A program made the position numbers and the translations under genes. The notes under the pieces were generated by a model. It was not told the DNA's origin. It saw only the letters and a program-made list of their open reading frames with translations, and made no database searches. Below, piece after piece: positions 1 to 9,020 of a DNA stretch of 64,000 nucleotides. Position 1 is the stretch's first letter. Each line of letters starts with the position of its first letter. The DNA comes from Agreia sp. COWG (GTDB lineage: Bacteria; Actinomycetota; Actinomycetes; Actinomycetales; Microbacteriaceae), in NCBI RefSeq assembly GCF_904528075.1, contig NZ_LR882035.1:744001-808000 (forward strand). The letters run 5' to 3'.

Positions 1-466
1 CGAGGGTCAACAGGTCGACCGTGGCCTCGGTGTGGCCAGGGCGAACGCGCACGCCCCCGGCGACGGCGCGCACGGGCAGCACGTGCCCGGGGCGAATGAA
101 GCTCTGCGGCGTAGACCTCGTATCGGCCAGTCGCCGGAACGTCTCGGCCCTGTCGGACGCGCTGATGCCGGTCGTGATGCCGGATGACGCGTCGACGGTC
201 ACCGTGTAGTCCGTGCGCAGCGAGTCCTGGTTGCGTTCGACCATGCGGGGCAGGCCGAGCCTGTCGGAGATGGCCGGCGGCATGGGCGCGCAGAGGAAGC
301 CCGAGGTGTGCCGCACCATCCAGGCGATCCACTCGGGCGAAGCGAGCTCGGCGGCGAGAATCGCGTCGCCCTCGTTCTCGCGATCCTCCGCGTCGGCGAC
401 GATCACCGGCTTGCCGGCCCGCAGCGCGTCGAGCACGTCCGACATGGGGGAGAGCGCGGCACTCAC
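1..466 (-). CDS. ribBA: 3,4-dihydroxy-2-butanone 4-phosphate synthase / GTP cyclohydrolase II, N-terminal part
   Basis: The first 155 codons are visible and the gene runs off the left edge. The protein makes 3,4-dihydroxy-2-butanone 4-phosphate from ribulose 5-phosphate for riboflavin synthesis. The diagnostic DHBP synthase loop EDRENEGD is at residues 27-34, and the conserved [10 protein letters not shown] segment follows near residue 134. Actinobacterial homologues usually carry a C-terminal GTP cyclohydrolase II (RibA) half; it lies outside the window and is assumed, not seen. The GTG at 464-466 is chosen because it forms a four-base GTGA overlap with the ribE stop codon, implying translational coupling. 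An ATG seven codons further in (443-445) is possible. It is the third gene of the riboswitch-controlled rib operon. Confidence 0.88.
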   Translation of the reverse strand, partial: MSAALSPMSDVLDALRAGKPVIVADAEDRENEGDAILAAELASPEWIAWMVRHTSGFLCAPMPPAISDRLGLPRMVERNQDSLRTDYTVTVDASSGITTGISASDRAETFRRLADTRSTPQSFIRPGHVLPVRAVAGGVRVRPGHTEATVDLLTL

Positions 467-1089
467 GATGCGCTCCCGAACCGCGTGCTGCCGAACGAGA
501 GCAGCCGCTCCACGTGCCTCGCGAGAATATCGGTCTCGAGGTTGACTCGATCTCCCACCTCGAGTGCGCCCAGGGTCGTTGCGCTGAGCGTCTCGGGGAT
601 GAGCGACACCTCGAACCAGTCGCCCTCGTCGTCGCGTCCGATGGTGGACACGGTGAGCGAGACGCCTGACACGGCGATGGATCCCTTGTCGACGACGAGC
701 CGCGCGAGCTCCGCGGCGAGGCGGAAGCGCAGAACACTCCAGGCCTCGCCCGGGGTGGCGGCGAGCAGCTCTCCCGTGCCGTCGATGTGTCCCTGCACGA
801 TATGCCCGCCCAGCCTGTCGCCGACTTCGGCGGCGCGCTCGAGGTTCACGGTGTCGCCGACCGTGAGCGATCCGATCGTCGACATCGACAGGGTCTGGGC
901 CATGACGTCGGCGGTGAAGGAGTCGTCTGCCATTCCGACGACCGTCAGGCACACCCCGTTCACCGAGATGGAGTCGCCGTGCCGAGCGCCGGTGACGGCG
1001 AGCGGGCCGTGCACGGTCAGTCTCAATGCGTCGGCCGATCGGGCGACGGCCGCGACCGTGCCACGTTCTTCGATGATTCCGGTGAACAT
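463..1089 (-). CDS. ribE: riboflavin synthase alpha chain
   Basis: A 208-residue protein with the family length and the hallmark start [12 protein letters not shown]. It consists of two tandem lumazine-binding beta-barrel domains (about residues 1-97 and 98-195); the second opens with [13 protein letters not shown]. The enzyme dismutates two 6,7-dimethyl-8-ribityllumazine molecules to riboflavin in the cytoplasm. Its ATG shares one base with the ribD stop (TGATG), and its own stop overlaps the ribBA GTG, so ribD-ribE-ribBA is one tightly coupled operon under the FMN riboswitch. No ribH (lumazine synthase) is visible; it would be expected beyond the left edge. Confidence 0.95.
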   Translation of the reverse strand: MFTGIIEERGTVAAVARSADALRLTVHGPLAVTGARHGDSISVNGVCLTVVGMADDSFTADVMAQTLSMSTIGSLTVGDTVNLERAAEVGDRLGGHIVQGHIDGTGELLAATPGEAWSVLRFRLAAELARLVVDKGSIAVSGVSLTVSTIGRDDEGDWFEVSLIPETLSATTLGALEVGDRVNLETDILARHVERLLSFGSTRFGSAS

Positions 1090-2138
1090 CAGCTGTCCTT
1101 CGATTCGGGAGGGGTGGTGGTCAGTGGGTGGGCGATGAGCAGCACGTCGTCGCCGAGTCGATGCACGGAGTCGAAGCTCAGCCGTCGCTGGTCGGTGATG
1201 GTCGGAACGTCGATATTCGTCACGGCCACGCGCGGCCCGCCGAGCAGGGTGGGAGCCACATAGGCCAGTACCTCGTCGGCGAGGCCGGCGGCCAGGAATG
1301 CGCTCGCGAGCGTCGGGCCGCCCTCGACGAACACGTGATGCACCGAGCGGGCGGCGAGGCGGCCGAGCAGGTCTGTCAGGTCGTGTCCGTCGAACACGAA
1401 GACGCCGGCCGGATGGGCGAGTACCCTCGCATCGCGAGCTATCGCGCGGCGTCCGACCACGACCGCGAGGGGCTGTTCCGAGAGCAGGGCGCCGTCGCGG
1501 TCACGCGCCGTGAGACCGGGATCGTCGGCGAGCACGGTGCCGGTCCCCACCAGGATCGCTCCGGCCTCGGATCGCCGACGATGCACGTCGTCCCTGGCCT
1601 CGACGCCGGTGATCCACTGGCTGCTGCCGTCGGCCGCGGCCGCCCTGCCATCGAGGCTCGACGCCCATTTCACGGTCACGAACGGCGTTCCCCGGCGCAC
1701 GGAGGTGAGCCAGGGCCGGATGTTCGCCTCGGCCTCGGCGCCGAGGAGCCCCGCCTCGACGCTGAGCCCGGCCTGGGCCAGACGGGCCGCCCCGCCCGAA
1801 GAGGCCGCTCCCGGATCGGCCACGGCATAGACCACGCGCGAGATCCCCGCGTCGATCAGGGCCACGCTGCACGGGCCGGTACTTCCGGTGTGATTGCAGG
1901 GTTCGAGGGTCACGATTGCGGTCGCGCCCCGGGCGAGATCCGGATGCGCCAGCGCCGACAGCGCGGCGACCTCCGCGTGCGGCGTTCCCTTGCCACGGTG
2001 CCAGCCCTCGGCGATCACCGATCCCCCTGCATTCAGGAGTACGCAGCCGACGCGCGGATTCGGGCCGTTGGCGGGACCGCGACGAGACAGCAGAATGGCG
2101 CGGCCCATGGCCTCGCGCTCCTGCAGTGTGGTCGTCAT
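1089..2138 (-). CDS. ribD: bifunctional riboflavin deaminase/reductase
   Basis: About 349 residues. The N-terminal cytidine-deaminase-like domain has the zinc site HAE (residues 54-56) with [11 protein letters not shown] near 80-90. The C-terminal reductase domain starts near residue 150 with the [12 protein letters not shown] signature. It performs the second and third steps of riboflavin synthesis from the GTP cyclohydrolase II product. The ATG at 2136-2138 is preferred over an upstream in-frame GTG (2204) because AGGAG sits about a dozen bases before it and the protein then begins just ahead of the conserved [14 protein letters not shown] region. It is the first gene of the rib operon; a leader of roughly 110 nt separates it from the riboswitch. 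Confidence 0.93.
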   Translation of the reverse strand: MTTTLQEREAMGRAILLSRRGPANGPNPRVGCVLLNAGGSVIAEGWHRGKGTPHAEVAALSALAHPDLARGATAIVTLEPCNHTGSTGPCSVALIDAGISRVVYAVADPGAASSGGAARLAQAGLSVEAGLLGAEAEANIRPWLTSVRRGTPFVTVKWASSLDGRAAAADGSSQWITGVEARDDVHRRRSEAGAILVGTGTVLADDPGLTARDRDGALLSEQPLAVVVGRRAIARDARVLAHPAGVFVFDGHDLTDLLGRLAARSVHHVFVEGGPTLASAFLAAGLADEVLAYVAPTLLGGPRVAVTNIDVPTITDQRRLSFDSVHRLGDDVLLIAHPLTTTPPESKDS

Positions 2139-2246
2139 CCGGTTCCCGTCTCCTGTGACGTGTTCCGGGGCCCCACAGACCGCACGGGTCGTGAGTTCGC
2201 TCACTGCGGTGAACGCACCCTGGGGTGCGGCGACCGCGGGTCGCGC

Positions 2247-2409
2247 GTGCTACCTCTCATCCGGACTTTGGAGGCGATGAAGCTGCCTCGTTACCGTCGG
2301 CCCTGGAATTCCACCAGGTCAACCGCGTTCGTCTCCCTCTGGAGGAGGGTTACTCGCGCGGCTCGCGGACTATCACCGCCGGTTCGGAATTCCACCGACC
2401 CCGGAGCAC
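2247..2409 (-). promoter_or_regulatory. FMN riboswitch (RFN element) of the rib operon
   Basis: Read on the minus strand, all core blocks of the RFN aptamer are present in order: GGTGGAATTCCGAACCGGCG, then GTGATAGTCCGCGAGCC, later GGTGGAATTCCAGGGCCGAC, and finally AGTCCGGATGAGAG. The closing P1 helix can be formed by GTGCT (2405-2409) with AGCAC (2247-2251). Binding of FMN should shut off ribDE-BA. No U-tract terminator follows. Instead several GC-rich hairpins (for example GCGACC/GGTCGC) lie between aptamer and ribD, so control may be translational or Rho-mediated; that part is inference. The promoter must lie in the 3' end of the upstream mannosyltransferase gene, which ends 11 bp away. Confidence 0.95.
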
Positions 2410-2419
2410 GTGTTACTTG

Positions 2420-3193
2420 CTATTTGCTACTTATACCACCAACGCCGGGGCGTCGAGAAAATTCCCCGACGTCGCGCGACCGGCCGAAACGCTCTGCCAA
2501 GCCCCACGAGGTGACCTTCGTGAGCGCCTCGACCACGATGGTGGAGCTCATCTTCGAGGTTCCCTGAACGCGCTCGACGAAGGTGATGGGGAACTCCCTC
2601 ACATCGCCGCCGCTCTTCTCGACGAGCCAGGCCATCTCGATCTGGAAGACGTAGCCCTGGCCACCCACGCTGTCGAGATCGATCGCCCGGAGCGTGTCGG
2701 CGCGGAAACCACGGAAGCCGGAAGTGATGTCGTGCAGGCGCGACTTGAGCAGGATGCGGGCATAGAACGTGCCGCCGCGCGAGATCAACTTGCGATAGTA
2801 CGGCCAGTTGCGCGTCTTGCCGCCGGGGATCCAGCGCGCCCCGATAGAGAGGTCTGCCCCGGCCTCGAGCTGGGCGATCATCAACGGAAGCTCTTCCGGC
2901 TGGTGCGAGCCGTCGGCATCCATCTCGATGACGAAATCGACGTCGTGCTCCTCTGCCCACGCGAAGCCGGCCTTGTACGCCGCGCCGAGTCCGTTCTTCT
3001 CCGTGCGGTGCAGCACACTCACCCGGTCGTCTTTCGCGGCGATCTCGTCGGCGAGTCTGCCCGTGCCGTCGGGGCTGTTGTCATCGACCACCAGTACGCG
3101 GGTGGTCGGCACGGCGAGCAGCGTGCGCTCGATGGCCTCACCGATGGCGTGCAACTCGTTGTACGTCGGGATGATGACGAGGGTGGATGACAT
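2420..3193 (-). CDS. ppm1: polyprenol monophosphomannose synthase (GT2)
   Basis: A 257-residue GT2 enzyme of the dolichol-phosphate-mannose synthase type. It transfers mannose from GDP-mannose to polyprenyl phosphate at the inner face of the membrane, providing donor for extracytoplasmic mannosyltransferases. VIIPTYNE at 6-13, DDNSPDGT near 37-44, and the metal-binding DAD at 92-94 in EMDADGSHQPEE are visible, as is the family block TSGFRGFR. Unlike M. tuberculosis Ppm1 it carries no Lnt domain. The last codons overlap the region that must hold the rib operon promoter. It is divergent from a GtrA gene, a pairing often seen for polyprenyl-phosphate-sugar systems. Substrate identity as mannose follows family similarity. 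Confidence 0.9.
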   Translation of the reverse strand: MSSTLVIIPTYNELHAIGEAIERTLLAVPTTRVLVVDDNSPDGTGRLADEIAAKDDRVSVLHRTEKNGLGAAYKAGFAWAEEHDVDFVIEMDADGSHQPEELPLMIAQLEAGADLSIGARWIPGGKTRNWPYYRKLISRGGTFYARILLKSRLHDITSGFRGFRADTLRAIDLDSVGGQGYVFQIEMAWLVEKSGGDVREFPITFVERVQGTSKMSSTIVVEALTKVTSWGLAERFGRSRDVGEFSRRPGVGGISSK

Positions 3194-3402
3194 GTGGTGC
3201 CTCTTCTTGCGGGATAAATTCGCCAGTCGGTCACGGCCGGGCTGTCGTCACTGTAGACCGAGGGAGGCGGGGCGAGACTGGGGATTTGGTGAACTGCGGG
3301 TTAAGGCATGGCCTGTTCCCAGTTTTAATGTGCCAACACTTGTTAGCCTTTTGCTACCACGACAGCGTAGTCGGTCATCCTTCTTTTGCGTTTGGAACAT
3401 CT
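3194..3402. other. divergent intergenic region between ppm1 and gtrA
   Basis: 209 bp without a gene. It must contain the promoters of the two divergent genes, but I could not identify a convincing -35/-10 pair on either strand. No significant repeat or terminator was seen. An in-frame extension of the GtrA reading frame back to 3187 exists but shows no coding character (no membrane segment, overlaps the ppm1 start). Confidence 0.6.
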
Positions 3403-3933
3403 ATGGCCCCGATCGACCTGCTTGGCTTCGTGCCCGAGCGATTCCGGCGACTTGTTCTCGAGCTCGTGCAGTTCGGCCTTGTCGGCGGCATCGGCTTCGT
3501 TGTCCAGGTATCCGTCTTCAACGTCCTGCGGGCAACCGTCTTCTCTCCGACGGCGGTGCACGCCGGTCCGATCCTCGCCATGCTGGTGTCCACTCTGCTG
3601 GCGATCATCGTGAACTGGCTCGGCAATCGGTACTGGACCTTCCGGGCCAAGCGCCAGGAGCGCATCCTGCGTGAGAGCGTCGAGTTCTTCGCTGTCAGCG
3701 TCGTGGGCATGATGATCGGCCTCGGCTGCCTCTGGTTCTCGCACTACGTGCTCGGCTTCCGCAGCGTCTTTGCAGACAACGTCTCCGGCAACGTGATCGG
3801 CCTCGTACTCGGAGCCGCGTTCCGCTTCGTGCTCTACCGCTTCTGGGTCTTCGACCCCAATCGGTCTATCCCCAAGGCGTCCGTTCCCGCCGTCGTACCG
3901 GCTGCAGCAACCGAGCGGGTCGCCTCCCGCTAA
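3403..3933 (+). CDS. GtrA family membrane protein
   Basis: About 176 residues with four predicted membrane helices, typical of GtrA proteins, thought to help move polyprenyl-phosphate-linked sugars across the membrane. Family features are the N-terminal FGLVGGIGFVVQ segment and the end of the last helix with FRFVLYRFWVF. The ATG at 3403 is used because it begins the conserved amphipathic entry to helix 1; only a weak GGA is upstream. Its divergent neighbour is a polyprenol-phosphate-mannose synthase, so a role in translocating that lipid-linked mannose is a reasonable inference, not shown. Confidence 0.82.
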   Translation: MAPIDLLGFVPERFRRLVLELVQFGLVGGIGFVVQVSVFNVLRATVFSPTAVHAGPILAMLVSTLLAIIVNWLGNRYWTFRAKRQERILRESVEFFAVSVVGMMIGLGCLWFSHYVLGFRSVFADNVSGNVIGLVLGAAFRFVLYRFWVFDPNRSIPKASVPAVVPAAATERVASR

Positions 3934-3934
3934 G

Positions 3935-3940
3935 TAGGCT
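3935..3940 (+). promoter_or_regulatory. -10 box TAGGCT for the FUSC gene
   Basis: TAGGCT ends seven bases before the GTG start codon at 3948, the geometry of an actinobacterial leaderless promoter. A GGGGAGG run in the spacer could also serve as a ribosome site if transcription starts further upstream, so leaderless use is less certain here. Confidence 0.4.
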
Positions 3941-3947
3941 GGGGAGG

Positions 3948-5081
3948 GTGACTTCCTCTGGCTCATCGGGCGTTCCGCGGCGCGGCACGTTCGCTCGCCG
4001 CATGGCGGAGGCCGGTCTCACCCCTGCCCGCTACGCTCGGGTGCTGCAGGCCGACGACCGCACTCCGCTGCTTCAGGTCGTCAAGACCTGCGTGGCAGCG
4101 TCGCTCGCCTGGGTGGTGTGCCTGGCCATCCTGCCGGGACAGCTCCCCGTCTTCGGGGCGATTGCAGCGATCCTGGTGGTGCAGCCGAGCGTCAACCAGT
4201 CGTTCGCCAAGGGTCTCGAGCGCACGGTCGGCGTCATCGTCGGAGTGGTGATCGCCTACCTGGTGGGCTTGGTATTTGGGCCTTCCACCTGGATCGTGCT
4301 GCTGGCGATCCTCCTCGCGTTGCTCACGGGGTGGGTGCTGAGACTCAGCCAGTCCACGACGACCCAGCTTCCGATCAGCGCGATGTTGGTACTGACCATC
4401 GGTGCTCAGACTCCCGGCTACGCGGGCGGGCGCATCATCGAGACGGCCCTGGGTGCGGTCATGGCGGTCATCATCAATCTGGTCGTCGTGCCGCCCGTTC
4501 GGCTGCAACCAGCCCACGACGCCGTCGCCGCGCTCGGTCGGGAGACCGCGCGCTGCCTCGACACGCTCGCGAGGCTCATCGAGAGGCCGTCCACGGAGGC
4601 CGAGCGCAGCGCGGCGCTCGTCGAGGTGCGGCTGATCGCTCCCATGCTCGCGAAGGCCAAGGCCGAGGTCACCGCGGCCGAGGAGAGTCTACGCTTCAAC
4701 CCACGACGAAAGGCCGCTTCGGAGGCGATCGAGCTCGACGACGACCTGATCGCCATGCTCGGGGTGATCGCCCAACGGGTGCCGGGCATGGTCAGGGGGG
4801 TCGTCGACAATTACGACGAGTCCCTGCACGACGAGCCCACCGTTCCCGGCCTCGTCGAAGAGATGTCGAAGGCCTCTCACGATCTTCGCCTCGTGCTGCG
4901 GCAGTCAGACGCCTACGAAGCGCCGGCGGCGGCAGACAACGACGAGTCGCCCGCTCTGACGGCGCCTCTCAGGGTGGTGACGCCCAGCCCTGGGCACTGG
5001 ATACTCATCGGCTCGCTGATCGAGGACCTGCGTCGAGTTCACGAGGTGATCGTCGAGGCGGCAGAGAGCGTCCGTCACTGA
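3948..5081 (+). CDS. FUSC family (aromatic acid exporter-like) membrane protein
   Basis: A 377-residue protein with about six hydrophobic helices between residues 40 and 180, followed by a soluble, helical, charged C-terminal half. The segment FGAIAAILVVQPSVNQSFAKG and the next TVGVIVGVVIAYLVG match the FUSC/ArAE fold of efflux proteins such as AaeB and of the actinobacterial one-module relatives. Substrate is unknown. It is followed in convergent orientation by trpS after a 27-bp gap. The GTG at 3948 starts 14 bp after the GtrA stop codon; co-transcription with gtrA is possible. Confidence 0.78.
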   Translation: MTSSGSSGVPRRGTFARRMAEAGLTPARYARVLQADDRTPLLQVVKTCVAASLAWVVCLAILPGQLPVFGAIAAILVVQPSVNQSFAKGLERTVGVIVGVVIAYLVGLVFGPSTWIVLLAILLALLTGWVLRLSQSTTTQLPISAMLVLTIGAQTPGYAGGRIIETALGAVMAVIINLVVVPPVRLQPAHDAVAALGRETARCLDTLARLIERPSTEAERSAALVEVRLIAPMLAKAKAEVTAAEESLRFNPRRKAASEAIELDDDLIAMLGVIAQRVPGMVRGVVDNYDESLHDEPTVPGLVEEMSKASHDLRLVLRQSDAYEAPAAADNDESPALTAPLRVVTPSPGHWILIGSLIEDLRRVHEVIVEAAESVRH

Positions 5082-5108
5082 GGCAGGGCCCGTTCCGCCG
5101 CCGACCGC

Positions 5109-6119
5109 TCAGCTGCGGCGCGGCAGGAAGCCGATCTTCTCGTATACATCGGCCAGCGTGGCCTCCGCCACCTCGTTCGCCTTCTCCGCATTGACCGCGA
5201 GGATGCGATCGAGCTCTGCGGGATCTGACAGCAGCTCTCGGGTGCGTTCTCGAACCGGGCCCAGGATGGACTCCACGAGCTCGACGAGTGCCTTCTTCAG
5301 ATCGCCGTAACCGCGTCCCTCGAACTGCGCCTCGAGCGACGAGAGGGGCGTATCGCCCAGCACAGAGAAGATCGTCAGCAGATTGGCGACGCCCGGCTTC
5401 GCCTCGCGGTCGAAGACCACCCGGCCATCGGCATCCGTCACCGCACGCATGATCTTCTTCGCCGTGGTCTTCGCATCGTCGAGCAGCCACACGATGCCGG
5501 CGGGCGACTCCGACGACTTCGACATCTTCGACTGCGGGTTCTGCAGGTCGAAGATCTTGGCGGTGTCCTTCAGGATGTAGGGCTCTGGCACCCGGAACGT
5601 CTCGCCGAAACGCGAGTTGAAGCGATTAGCGAGGTCGCGGGTCAGCTCGATGTGCTGGCGCTGGTCTTCACCGACCGGCACCTCGGCCGCCTGGTAGAGC
5701 AGGATGTCGCCGGCCTGCAAGATGGGGTACGTGAAGAGCCCGACCGAGGCCGCGTCGGAGCCCTGCTTGGCCGCCTTGTCTTTGAACTGGGTCATGCGGC
5801 TCGCCTCGCCGAAGCCCGTGAGGGAGTTCAACACCCAGGCCAGCTGGGCGTGCGCGGGAACCTGCGACTGCACGAACAGGGTCGACTTCGACGGGTCGAT
5901 TCCGGCCGCGATGTACTGGGCCGCGGTGAGCCGCGTGTTCCGGCGCAGCTCCGCCGGGTCCTGGGGCACGGTGATGGCGTGCAGATCCGCGATGAAGAAG
6001 AACGCGTCGTGGGTCTCCTGCAGAGCCTTCCAGCTGAGCAGGGCGCCGATGTAGTTGCCGAGGTGCAGGGATGCGGCGGAGGGCTGCATGCCAGAGAGGA
6101 GGCGAGGCTTTGACGTCAT
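5109..6119 (-). CDS. trpS: tryptophanyl-tRNA synthetase
   Basis: 336 residues, the normal length of bacterial TrpS, a class I aminoacyl-tRNA synthetase that charges tRNA-Trp. The HIGH-type motif is HLGN at 19-22 in [19 protein letters not shown], and KMSKS appears near residue 200. The ATG at 6119 is preferred over a longer upstream frame because the conserved SGMQPS block starts nine residues later and AGGGAACG sits at a workable distance upstream. Single-copy housekeeping gene; convergent with the FUSC gene. Confidence 0.97.
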   Translation of the reverse strand: MTSKPRLLSGMQPSAASLHLGNYIGALLSWKALQETHDAFFFIADLHAITVPQDPAELRRNTRLTAAQYIAAGIDPSKSTLFVQSQVPAHAQLAWVLNSLTGFGEASRMTQFKDKAAKQGSDAASVGLFTYPILQAGDILLYQAAEVPVGEDQRQHIELTRDLANRFNSRFGETFRVPEPYILKDTAKIFDLQNPQSKMSKSSESPAGIVWLLDDAKTTAKKIMRAVTDADGRVVFDREAKPGVANLLTIFSVLGDTPLSSLEAQFEGRGYGDLKKALVELVESILGPVRERTRELLSDPAELDRILAVNAEKANEVAEATLADVYEKIGFLPRRS

Positions 6120-6177
6120 GGTGATTCGTTCCCTGAGCTTGTGTATGTCGTACCCTGAGCCCGTCGACGGGCCAGGT

Positions 6178-7026
6178 TCAGATCGAGTAGTCGACGACGA
6201 CGGGGGCGTGGTCGCTCCAGCGCTCGGCGTAGCTGGCGGCGCGGTCGACCGTGTAGTTCGTGACCGCGGCCGCGAGCTGGGGCGTGGCCAGCTGGTAGTC
6301 GATGCGCCATCCGGTGTTGTTGTCGAACGCCTGGCCGCGAGCCGACCACCACGTGTATGGACCCTCGACCTCGCCTGCCGCGCGTCGGCCGATGTCGACG
6401 AAGCCGAAGCCCGCTCCCGCGTTGTAGTCGGGGTCGCCTTCGGCCCCGAGGAAGCGATCGAAGTAGGCGCGCTCCTCGGGCAGGAATCCGGCACGCTTCA
6501 CGTTGCCGCGCCAGTTCTTGATGTCGAGTGTGCGGTGGCCCACGTTCAGGTCGCCGACAACCACGGCGAGCGGGTTGTGCTCTGCGAGGCGCGGAAGGCG
6601 CTCGATCATGGCGTCGAGGAACTTGTACTTCTCGACCTGCTTCGGCGTGCCGGCCTCGCCGGAGTGCACGTACGTGGAGACGACAGTGACGACCTTGCCG
6701 CCCACCTCGTAGTCGGCCTCCAGCCAGCGGCCGGCGCTGTCGAAGTCGTCTGCGCCGAGCTCTACCCGGTGGATCGAGGCCTTGTTGCGGCTCGCCAGGG
6801 CGACGCCCGCACGGCCCTTGGCCGTGGCCGCATCGTGCAGGATGTCCCACTCGCTTCCGAGCAGGTTCTCGAGGTCGCTCGTCGCCGCCCGCACCTCCTG
6901 CAGTGCCAGGATGTCGACCTCGCGAGCATCCAGCCATGCGCCCATGCCGTTGCGGAACGCGGCGCGAACCCCGTTGACGTTGACCGAGGCGATGCGAAGG
7001 GGGGTGGCGGCGTTCGACGAGGACAT
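6178..7026 (-). CDS. xthA: exodeoxyribonuclease III
   Basis: 282 residues, an exonuclease III/AP endonuclease of the EEP fold acting in base excision repair. Key residues are in order: SVNVNGVRA, then LALQEVRA with the metal-binding glutamate, [16 protein letters not shown] with the catalytic Asp-Asn pair, and the final [11 protein letters not shown]is. All catalytic residues appear intact. The start at 7026 lies seven bases after a TAAACT -10 box and has no ribosome site, consistent with a leaderless mRNA. That -10 box overlaps the stop codon of the preceding YihY gene. Confidence 0.95.
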   Translation of the reverse strand: MSSSNAATPLRIASVNVNGVRAAFRNGMGAWLDAREVDILALQEVRAATSDLENLLGSEWDILHDAATAKGRAGVALASRNKASIHRVELGADDFDSAGRWLEADYEVGGKVVTVVSTYVHSGEAGTPKQVEKYKFLDAMIERLPRLAEHNPLAVVVGDLNVGHRTLDIKNWRGNVKRAGFLPEERAYFDRFLGAEGDPDYNAGAGFGFVDIGRRAAGEVEGPYTWWSARGQAFDNNTGWRIDYQLATPQLAAAVTNYTVDRAASYAERWSDHAPVVVDYSI

Positions 7027-7033
7027 GCCGACC

Positions 7034-7039
7034 AGTTTA
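7034..7039 (-). promoter_or_regulatory. -10 box TAAACT for leaderless xthA
   Basis: On the minus strand TAAACT is followed by seven bases and then the xthA ATG; no Shine-Dalgarno sequence is present. The hexamer includes the TAA stop codon of the upstream gene. Confidence 0.5.
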
Positions 7040-8143
7040 CCGAGGCGGCGGAGCCTGCTCCTTCAGCTTCGCCTCTTCGCGTACCGCCTTCTTCAGGCGC
7101 CGTGTCAGGCTACGGCGCCTCAGGCCGTGGGCCTCGCGAAGCTCGTCTTCGAGTCGCCGTCGCTCGGCGGCGGCCAGCACGACCTTCGCCTCGGCCTGCT
7201 GCAGCTGGCCCTCGGCCGCGATCTGTTCCGGCGATAGCCCGCGCACATCGAGCCCGGTGTCGGAGACGCCGACCGAGATCCAAGCGGCCGCGATCAGGAT
7301 CACCTGGCAGACGAGGTTGAAGAAGATGAGCAGACCGGCGATCACCGCGAACGAGGCGATCAGCGGGTTGTTGCTCGCACCCCCCAACAGCAGGCTGCCG
7401 AGGGCCTTCAGAATGCCGAGCGCGGCCGCGCCGATGAGTGCGCCGCTGGCGACACGACGGAAGGGCAGCTCGATGCCCGTGAGCACTCGGTAGAGCCCGA
7501 GAAGCACGAGCGCGTCGAGCACGAAGGCGATCACCAGGCCGATGATGCGCGCCACGACGATGGCGAACAACGACTCGTTGTCGATGCCCAGCAGACCGAA
7601 GACGAGGGAGGTGAGTGACGTGCTGGCTATGCTCACGACCGCAGACACGACAAGCACGATCCCGAAGCCCACAGCGAGACCGGCGTCTTTCAGCTTCAGC
7701 AGGAGGAAGAAGGTCGTGTCCGGGCCGACGGCGAAGATGCGTCGAACCGCGTCCCTGGTGGAGGCGAGCCAGCCGAGGGCGGTGAACGCCAGGCCGACGA
7801 CAGCGATGGCACCAGACCAGCTGAGGGCCGGCGCATTGAGCAGGGCCTGGGCATCGATGGCCCCGTTTTCACCGATCAGGCCGGGCACGGCGGCAGAGAT
7901 CGTCTTGATGAGCTCGTCGAGCAGTTGGGGATTGCCGCGCAGCACGAGTCCCGCGATCGAGAAGCCCGCCCAGAGCGCGGCGAACACCGCGAACAGAGCC
8001 TGGTACGACATTCCCGCGGCCATGAGTGGGCCGCCGTTCGAGGCGTAGTGCATGAAGACCCGCACGGGCTTCAGCTTCATCACTTTCTCGATAAGCGCCG
8101 GGATGCCGGTGGCCGGCTTGTCGGTGGTGTCTGCGTTGGTCAC
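7037..8143 (-). CDS. YihY/BrkB family inner membrane protein
   Basis: 368 residues with six predicted transmembrane helices in the central 250 residues and a charged C-terminal tail rich in Arg, Lys and Glu. GGPLMAAGMSYQALFAVFAALWAG at the first helix and the ANSWERING-type C-helix region FNLVCQVILIAAAWISVG are characteristic of the YihY/YhjD family (UPF0761-like). Function is unknown; the older ribonuclease BN label for this family is not supported. Start GTG at 8143 lies six bases after TAGGCT, suggesting leaderless transcription. Confidence 0.88.
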   Translation of the reverse strand: MTNADTTDKPATGIPALIEKVMKLKPVRVFMHYASNGGPLMAAGMSYQALFAVFAALWAGFSIAGLVLRGNPQLLDELIKTISAAVPGLIGENGAIDAQALLNAPALSWSGAIAVVGLAFTALGWLASTRDAVRRIFAVGPDTTFFLLLKLKDAGLAVGFGIVLVVSAVVSIASTSLTSLVFGLLGIDNESLFAIVVARIIGLVIAFVLDALVLLGLYRVLTGIELPFRRVASGALIGAAALGILKALGSLLLGGASNNPLIASFAVIAGLLIFFNLVCQVILIAAAWISVGVSDTGLDVRGLSPEQIAAEGQLQQAEAKVVLAAAERRRLEDELREAHGLRRRSLTRRLKKAVREEAKLKEQAPPPR

Positions 8144-8149
8144 CGCTAC

Positions 8150-8155
8150 AGCCTA
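8150..8155 (-). promoter_or_regulatory. -10 box TAGGCT for the leaderless YihY gene
   Basis: TAGGCT on the minus strand, six bases (GTAGCG) before the GTG start at 8143, with no ribosome site between. Confidence 0.5.
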
Positions 8156-8206
8156 TTCAGACACGAAGCATCCGGTGGCCCGCTTGACGGCGACGAACAA
8201 AGCAGA

Positions 8207-8236
8207 AGAGGCCGCCCCGGCGACGGGACGACCTCT
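8207..8236 (-). terminator. rho-independent terminator of the sdh operon
   Basis: A 13-bp stem (8207-8219 with 8224-8236, two G-U pairs on the minus-strand RNA), four-base loop, followed on the minus strand by TCTGCTTTGTT. It lies 26 bp after the sdhB stop codon and ahead of the next minus-strand promoter. Confidence 0.75.
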
Positions 8237-8261
8237 TTCTGATGATGCGCTGGGCGGATGC

Positions 8262-9020
8262 CTACGCCTTGCCTCGCATGATGGCCTGCTTGACCTCGGC
8301 GATGGCCTGGGTCACCTGGATGCCGCGCGGGCACGCCTCGGAGCAGTTGAAGGTGGTGCGGCAGCGCCACACCCCCTCTTTGTCGTTGAGGATGTCGAGG
8401 CGCACATTAGCGCCCTCGTCGCGGCTGTCGAAGATGAAGCGGTGGGCGTTGACGATGGCGGCGGGGCCGAAGTACTGGCCATCCGTCCAGAAGACCGGGC
8501 AACTCGACGTGCACGCGGCGCACAGGATGCACTTAGTGGTGTCGTCGAAGCGGGCGCGTTCGGCGACCGACTGGATGCGTTCCTTCTCTGGCTTCGATGA
8601 CGCGATGAGGAACGGCTGCACCTCGCGGAATGACGCGAAGAACGGCTCCATGTCGACGATCAGGTCCTTCTCGAGCGGCAGGCCCTTGATGGCCTCCACG
8701 TAGATGGGCTTCGTGATGTCGAGATCTTTGATCAGCGTCTTGCAGGCGAGGCGGTTGCGGCCGTTGATGCGCATCGCGTCCGATCCGCAGATGCCGTGGG
8801 CGCACGAGCGACGGAAGGTGAGCGAGCCGTCCTGCTCCCACTTGATCTTGTGCAGCGCGTCGAGAACACGGTCCGTGGGGTACATCTCCACGTCGAAGTC
8901 CTGCCACGTCGGCTCGTCATCGGTGTCGGGGTTGAACCGCCTGATGATCAGCGTGACGGTGAACGTGGGTGCTACGTCGTCAGCGGGAGCCGGCGGAGAA
9001 TCCAGGGTTGCTGTACTCAT
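8262..9020 (-). CDS. sdhB: succinate dehydrogenase iron-sulfur subunit
   Basis: 252 residues. It carries the three Fe-S clusters of complex II that pass electrons from the flavin subunit to menaquinone. The plant-type 2Fe-2S loop RSCAHGICGSDAM with a downstream ACKTL cysteine, and the two ferredoxin-type motifs CILCAACTSSCP and CSEACPRGI, are complete. The ATG shares one base with the sdhA stop (TAATG), so it is translated by coupling with sdhA. Last gene of sdhCDAB; a strong terminator follows. Confidence 0.97.
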   Translation of the reverse strand: MSTATLDSPPAPADDVAPTFTVTLIIRRFNPDTDDEPTWQDFDVEMYPTDRVLDALHKIKWEQDGSLTFRRSCAHGICGSDAMRINGRNRLACKTLIKDLDITKPIYVEAIKGLPLEKDLIVDMEPFFASFREVQPFLIASSKPEKERIQSVAERARFDDTTKCILCAACTSSCPVFWTDGQYFGPAAIVNAHRFIFDSRDEGANVRLDILNDKEGVWRCRTTFNCSEACPRGIQVTQAIAEVKQAIMRGKA

